A stretch of DNA of 7,809 nucleotides from Cytophagales bacterium. GTDB taxonomy: Bacteria; Bacteroidota; Bacteroidia; Cytophagales; Cyclobacteriaceae. The notes under the pieces are model-generated. The model was not told where the DNA came from and ran no database searches. It worked only from the letters and a program-made list of their open reading frames with translations. Both the position numbers and the translations under genes were made by a program. Shown in pieces: positions 6,942 to 7,809 of the stretch; position 1 is the first letter of the stretch, and the number at the start of each line of letters is the position of its first letter. The DNA is taken from assembly GCA_003504855.1 (NCBI GenBank), contig DNZD01000252.1:1-7809 (forward strand). The letters run 5' to 3'.

Positions 6942-7421
6942 ATGGAAAATAAACCTGTATTGATTCTCGGCATTGGCAATTACCTGATGGGCGACGAAGG
7001 TCTTGGCGTTCATCTGGCCAATCAACTCAAGGCTGAGGTTGATCCGGGTTTGGCTGATGTGCTGGATGGCGGAACAGCGGGGTTCCAGTTGATGGAATAC
7101 CTGGAGTCGTATCCTAACATCATTTTAATTGATGCTACCCTGGATGGTAAGCCTGCGGGCACCATCCAACGCATTAAGCCACGATTTTCCAAGGATTTTC
7201 CCAGCGCCATGAGCACACACGAGATTGGATTAAAGGATCTCGTGGAGGGCCTGTACCTGTTAGGGAAACTTCCCAACATTGACCTTTTTATAGTCTCGAT
7301 TGAAAAAATTCAGCCCCTGTCCACCGAGCTTTCGCCGGAAGTAATTCGCATGTTTCCACAATTGAAAAGCAAGATTGTTGAACTCGCTGCGAGCTACCAG
7401 GCCGAAGGCATATTGAAATAA
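6942..7421 (+). CDS. hyaD: Hydrogenase large-subunit maturation endopeptidase (HyaD/HybD/HoxM family)
   Basis: This cytoplasmic protease removes the C-terminal tail of the nickel-loaded large subunit, after His556 of the upstream gene product. The 159-residue protein has the family fold signatures GIGNYLMGDEGLGVH (10-24), DGGTAGFQLMEYL (42-54), LIDA (62-65) and STHEIGL (91-97). The nickel-sensing residues known from E. coli HybD (Glu16, Asp62, His93) correspond to Glu19, Asp64 and His93. The start ATG follows the cytochrome b stop codon with no gap, which suggests coupling. The operon ends here: a terminator lies 24 bases after the stop. Assignment to the dedicated protease of this hydrogenase follows from position; the family itself is clear. 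Confidence 0.96.
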   Translation: MENKPVLILGIGNYLMGDEGLGVHLANQLKAEVDPGLADVLDGGTAGFQLMEYLESYPNIILIDATLDGKPAGTIQRIKPRFSKDFPSAMSTHEIGLKDLVEGLYLLGKLPNIDLFIVSIEKIQPLSTELSPEVIRMFPQLKSKIVELAASYQAEGILK

Positions 7422-7444
7422 CCCAAAACCCTAAGTACCCCGGC

Positions 7445-7486
7445 GCGCCGTGTGAAGCCCCAAGCTGATCACGGCGCTATTTTTTT
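7445..7486 (+). terminator. Rho-independent terminator of the hydrogenase operon
   Basis: An 8-bp perfect GC-rich stem (GCGCCGTG at 7445-7452, CACGGCGC at 7470-7477) is followed at once by TATTTTTTT (7478-7486). The 17-base loop can form a further short AGC/GCT stem. It lies 24 bases after the protease stop and reads in the operon direction. On the other strand no good U-tract follows, so it looks one-directional. Its right arm and T-run overlap the last codons of the convergent gene. Confidence 0.88.
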
Positions 7487-7809
7487 GTGTGTCCCTGACG
7501 CTTATTTAGCCGGCGCTCACCGATGGCATAAATGACAAAGATTCCAATGAATGCGAATCGGGCGAATGTAGGTGCAATGGGCGTAATGGCTGCTGAGAAT
7601 AACCAAACCGCGGGGGCTACCCAACCCCGAAGGATGAACCACTGTGAGATGACCGATGTTAATTGATCATCAATGCCATGGGTCTTAATGATGTACCGGA
7701 TCATGGCATAGTTAAAGATCCCGATGGCAACCAGATTGAAACAGTAAAAAATAAATGGGCCGTCCTGGTTGAAATTCTTTGCATAGAAGCCCGTGGAAAA
7801 CGGGAGCAG
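7477..7809 (-). CDS. C-terminal part of a TMEM175/DUF1211-like integral membrane protein (partial)
   Basis: The reading frame is open from the right edge of the window to a TAG stop at 7479-7477, giving 110 residues with no need to start at the internal Met at 7704. The fragment begins LLPFSTGFYAK, which resembles the FLPFSTALLGE segment of bacterial TMEM175 (DUF1211) potassium-channel proteins. A membrane helix follows (about 18-41), then a polar stretch with THGIDDQL, then two more hydrophobic segments (about 63-80 and 83-97), and a basic tail ending HTKK. That matches the last three helices of a roughly 200-residue, six-helix family. The diagnostic N-terminal RxxxFSD motif would lie outside the window, so the family call is moderate. 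It is convergent to the hydrogenase operon and probably unrelated to it. The terminal Lys-Lys and the stop codon are written in the hydrogenase terminator. Confidence 0.62.
   Translation of the reverse strand: MLPFSTGFYAKNFNQDGPFIFYCFNLVAIGIFNYAMIRYIIKTHGIDDQLTSVISQWFILRGWVAPAVWLFSAAITPIAPTFARFAFIGIFVIYAIGERRLNKRQGHTKK

Noticed and set aside
7477..7704. A complete 75-residue protein starting at the Met at 7704.
   Set aside because: The same frame stays open for 35 further codons to the window edge and contains the family-like LLPFST segment, so the Met is internal and the gene is partial.
1..7809. CRISPR arrays, insertion sequences, tRNA or rRNA genes.
   Set aside because: No regular repeat-spacer pattern, transposase fragment, terminal repeats or RNA gene signature was seen; nearly all of the sequence is accounted for by the listed genes.

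Overview
The window holds most of a membrane-bound uptake [NiFe]-hydrogenase locus arranged as two divergent transcription units. The organism is probably a member of the Bacteroidota (Cytophagales- or Chitinophagales-like). This rests on the near absence of Shine-Dalgarno sequences before the starts, a candidate promoter close to the Bacteroidota -33/-7 consensus (TTTG, about 19 bases, TAnnTTTG), a base composition near 50% GC, and the general look of the proteins. It is an inference, since no taxonomic marker gene is present.

Left half (1-3154, minus strand): a tight maturation operon reading right to left. It consists of a 68-residue His-rich exported or membrane protein, hypA, hypB and hypF. 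The gaps are 4, 10 and 4 bases. HypF runs off the left edge, so its C-terminus is missing. hypC, hypD and hypE are not in the window and may lie beyond that edge.

Middle (3155-3350): a 196-bp divergent control region. It carries a candidate promoter for the hyp operon, a CRP/FNR-spaced palindrome, and two more perfect inverted repeats just ahead of the hydrogenase genes.

Right half (3351-7421, plus strand): the small subunit (Tat signal, C-terminal membrane anchor), the large subunit, a di-haem cytochrome b and the large-subunit maturation protease. These genes are nearly contiguous and end at a strong intrinsic terminator (7445-7486). The small subunit has the six-cysteine proximal-cluster pattern of O2-tolerant (group 1d) enzymes, and every cluster ligand aligns with E. 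coli Hyd-1 at a constant offset of 55. A convergent gene on the minus strand (7477 to the right edge) encodes the C-terminal part of a TMEM175/DUF1211-like membrane protein. Its stop codon lies inside the terminator.

How the parts work together: HypF (with HypE and HypC/D, not seen) makes and delivers the Fe(CN)2CO group. HypA and HypB insert nickel. The protease then clips the large-subunit tail after the last active-site His. The folded dimer is exported by Tat and anchored next to cytochrome b, which passes electrons from H2 to the quinone pool. The least explained component is the small His-rich protein that opens the hyp operon. I see no wholly new system here.
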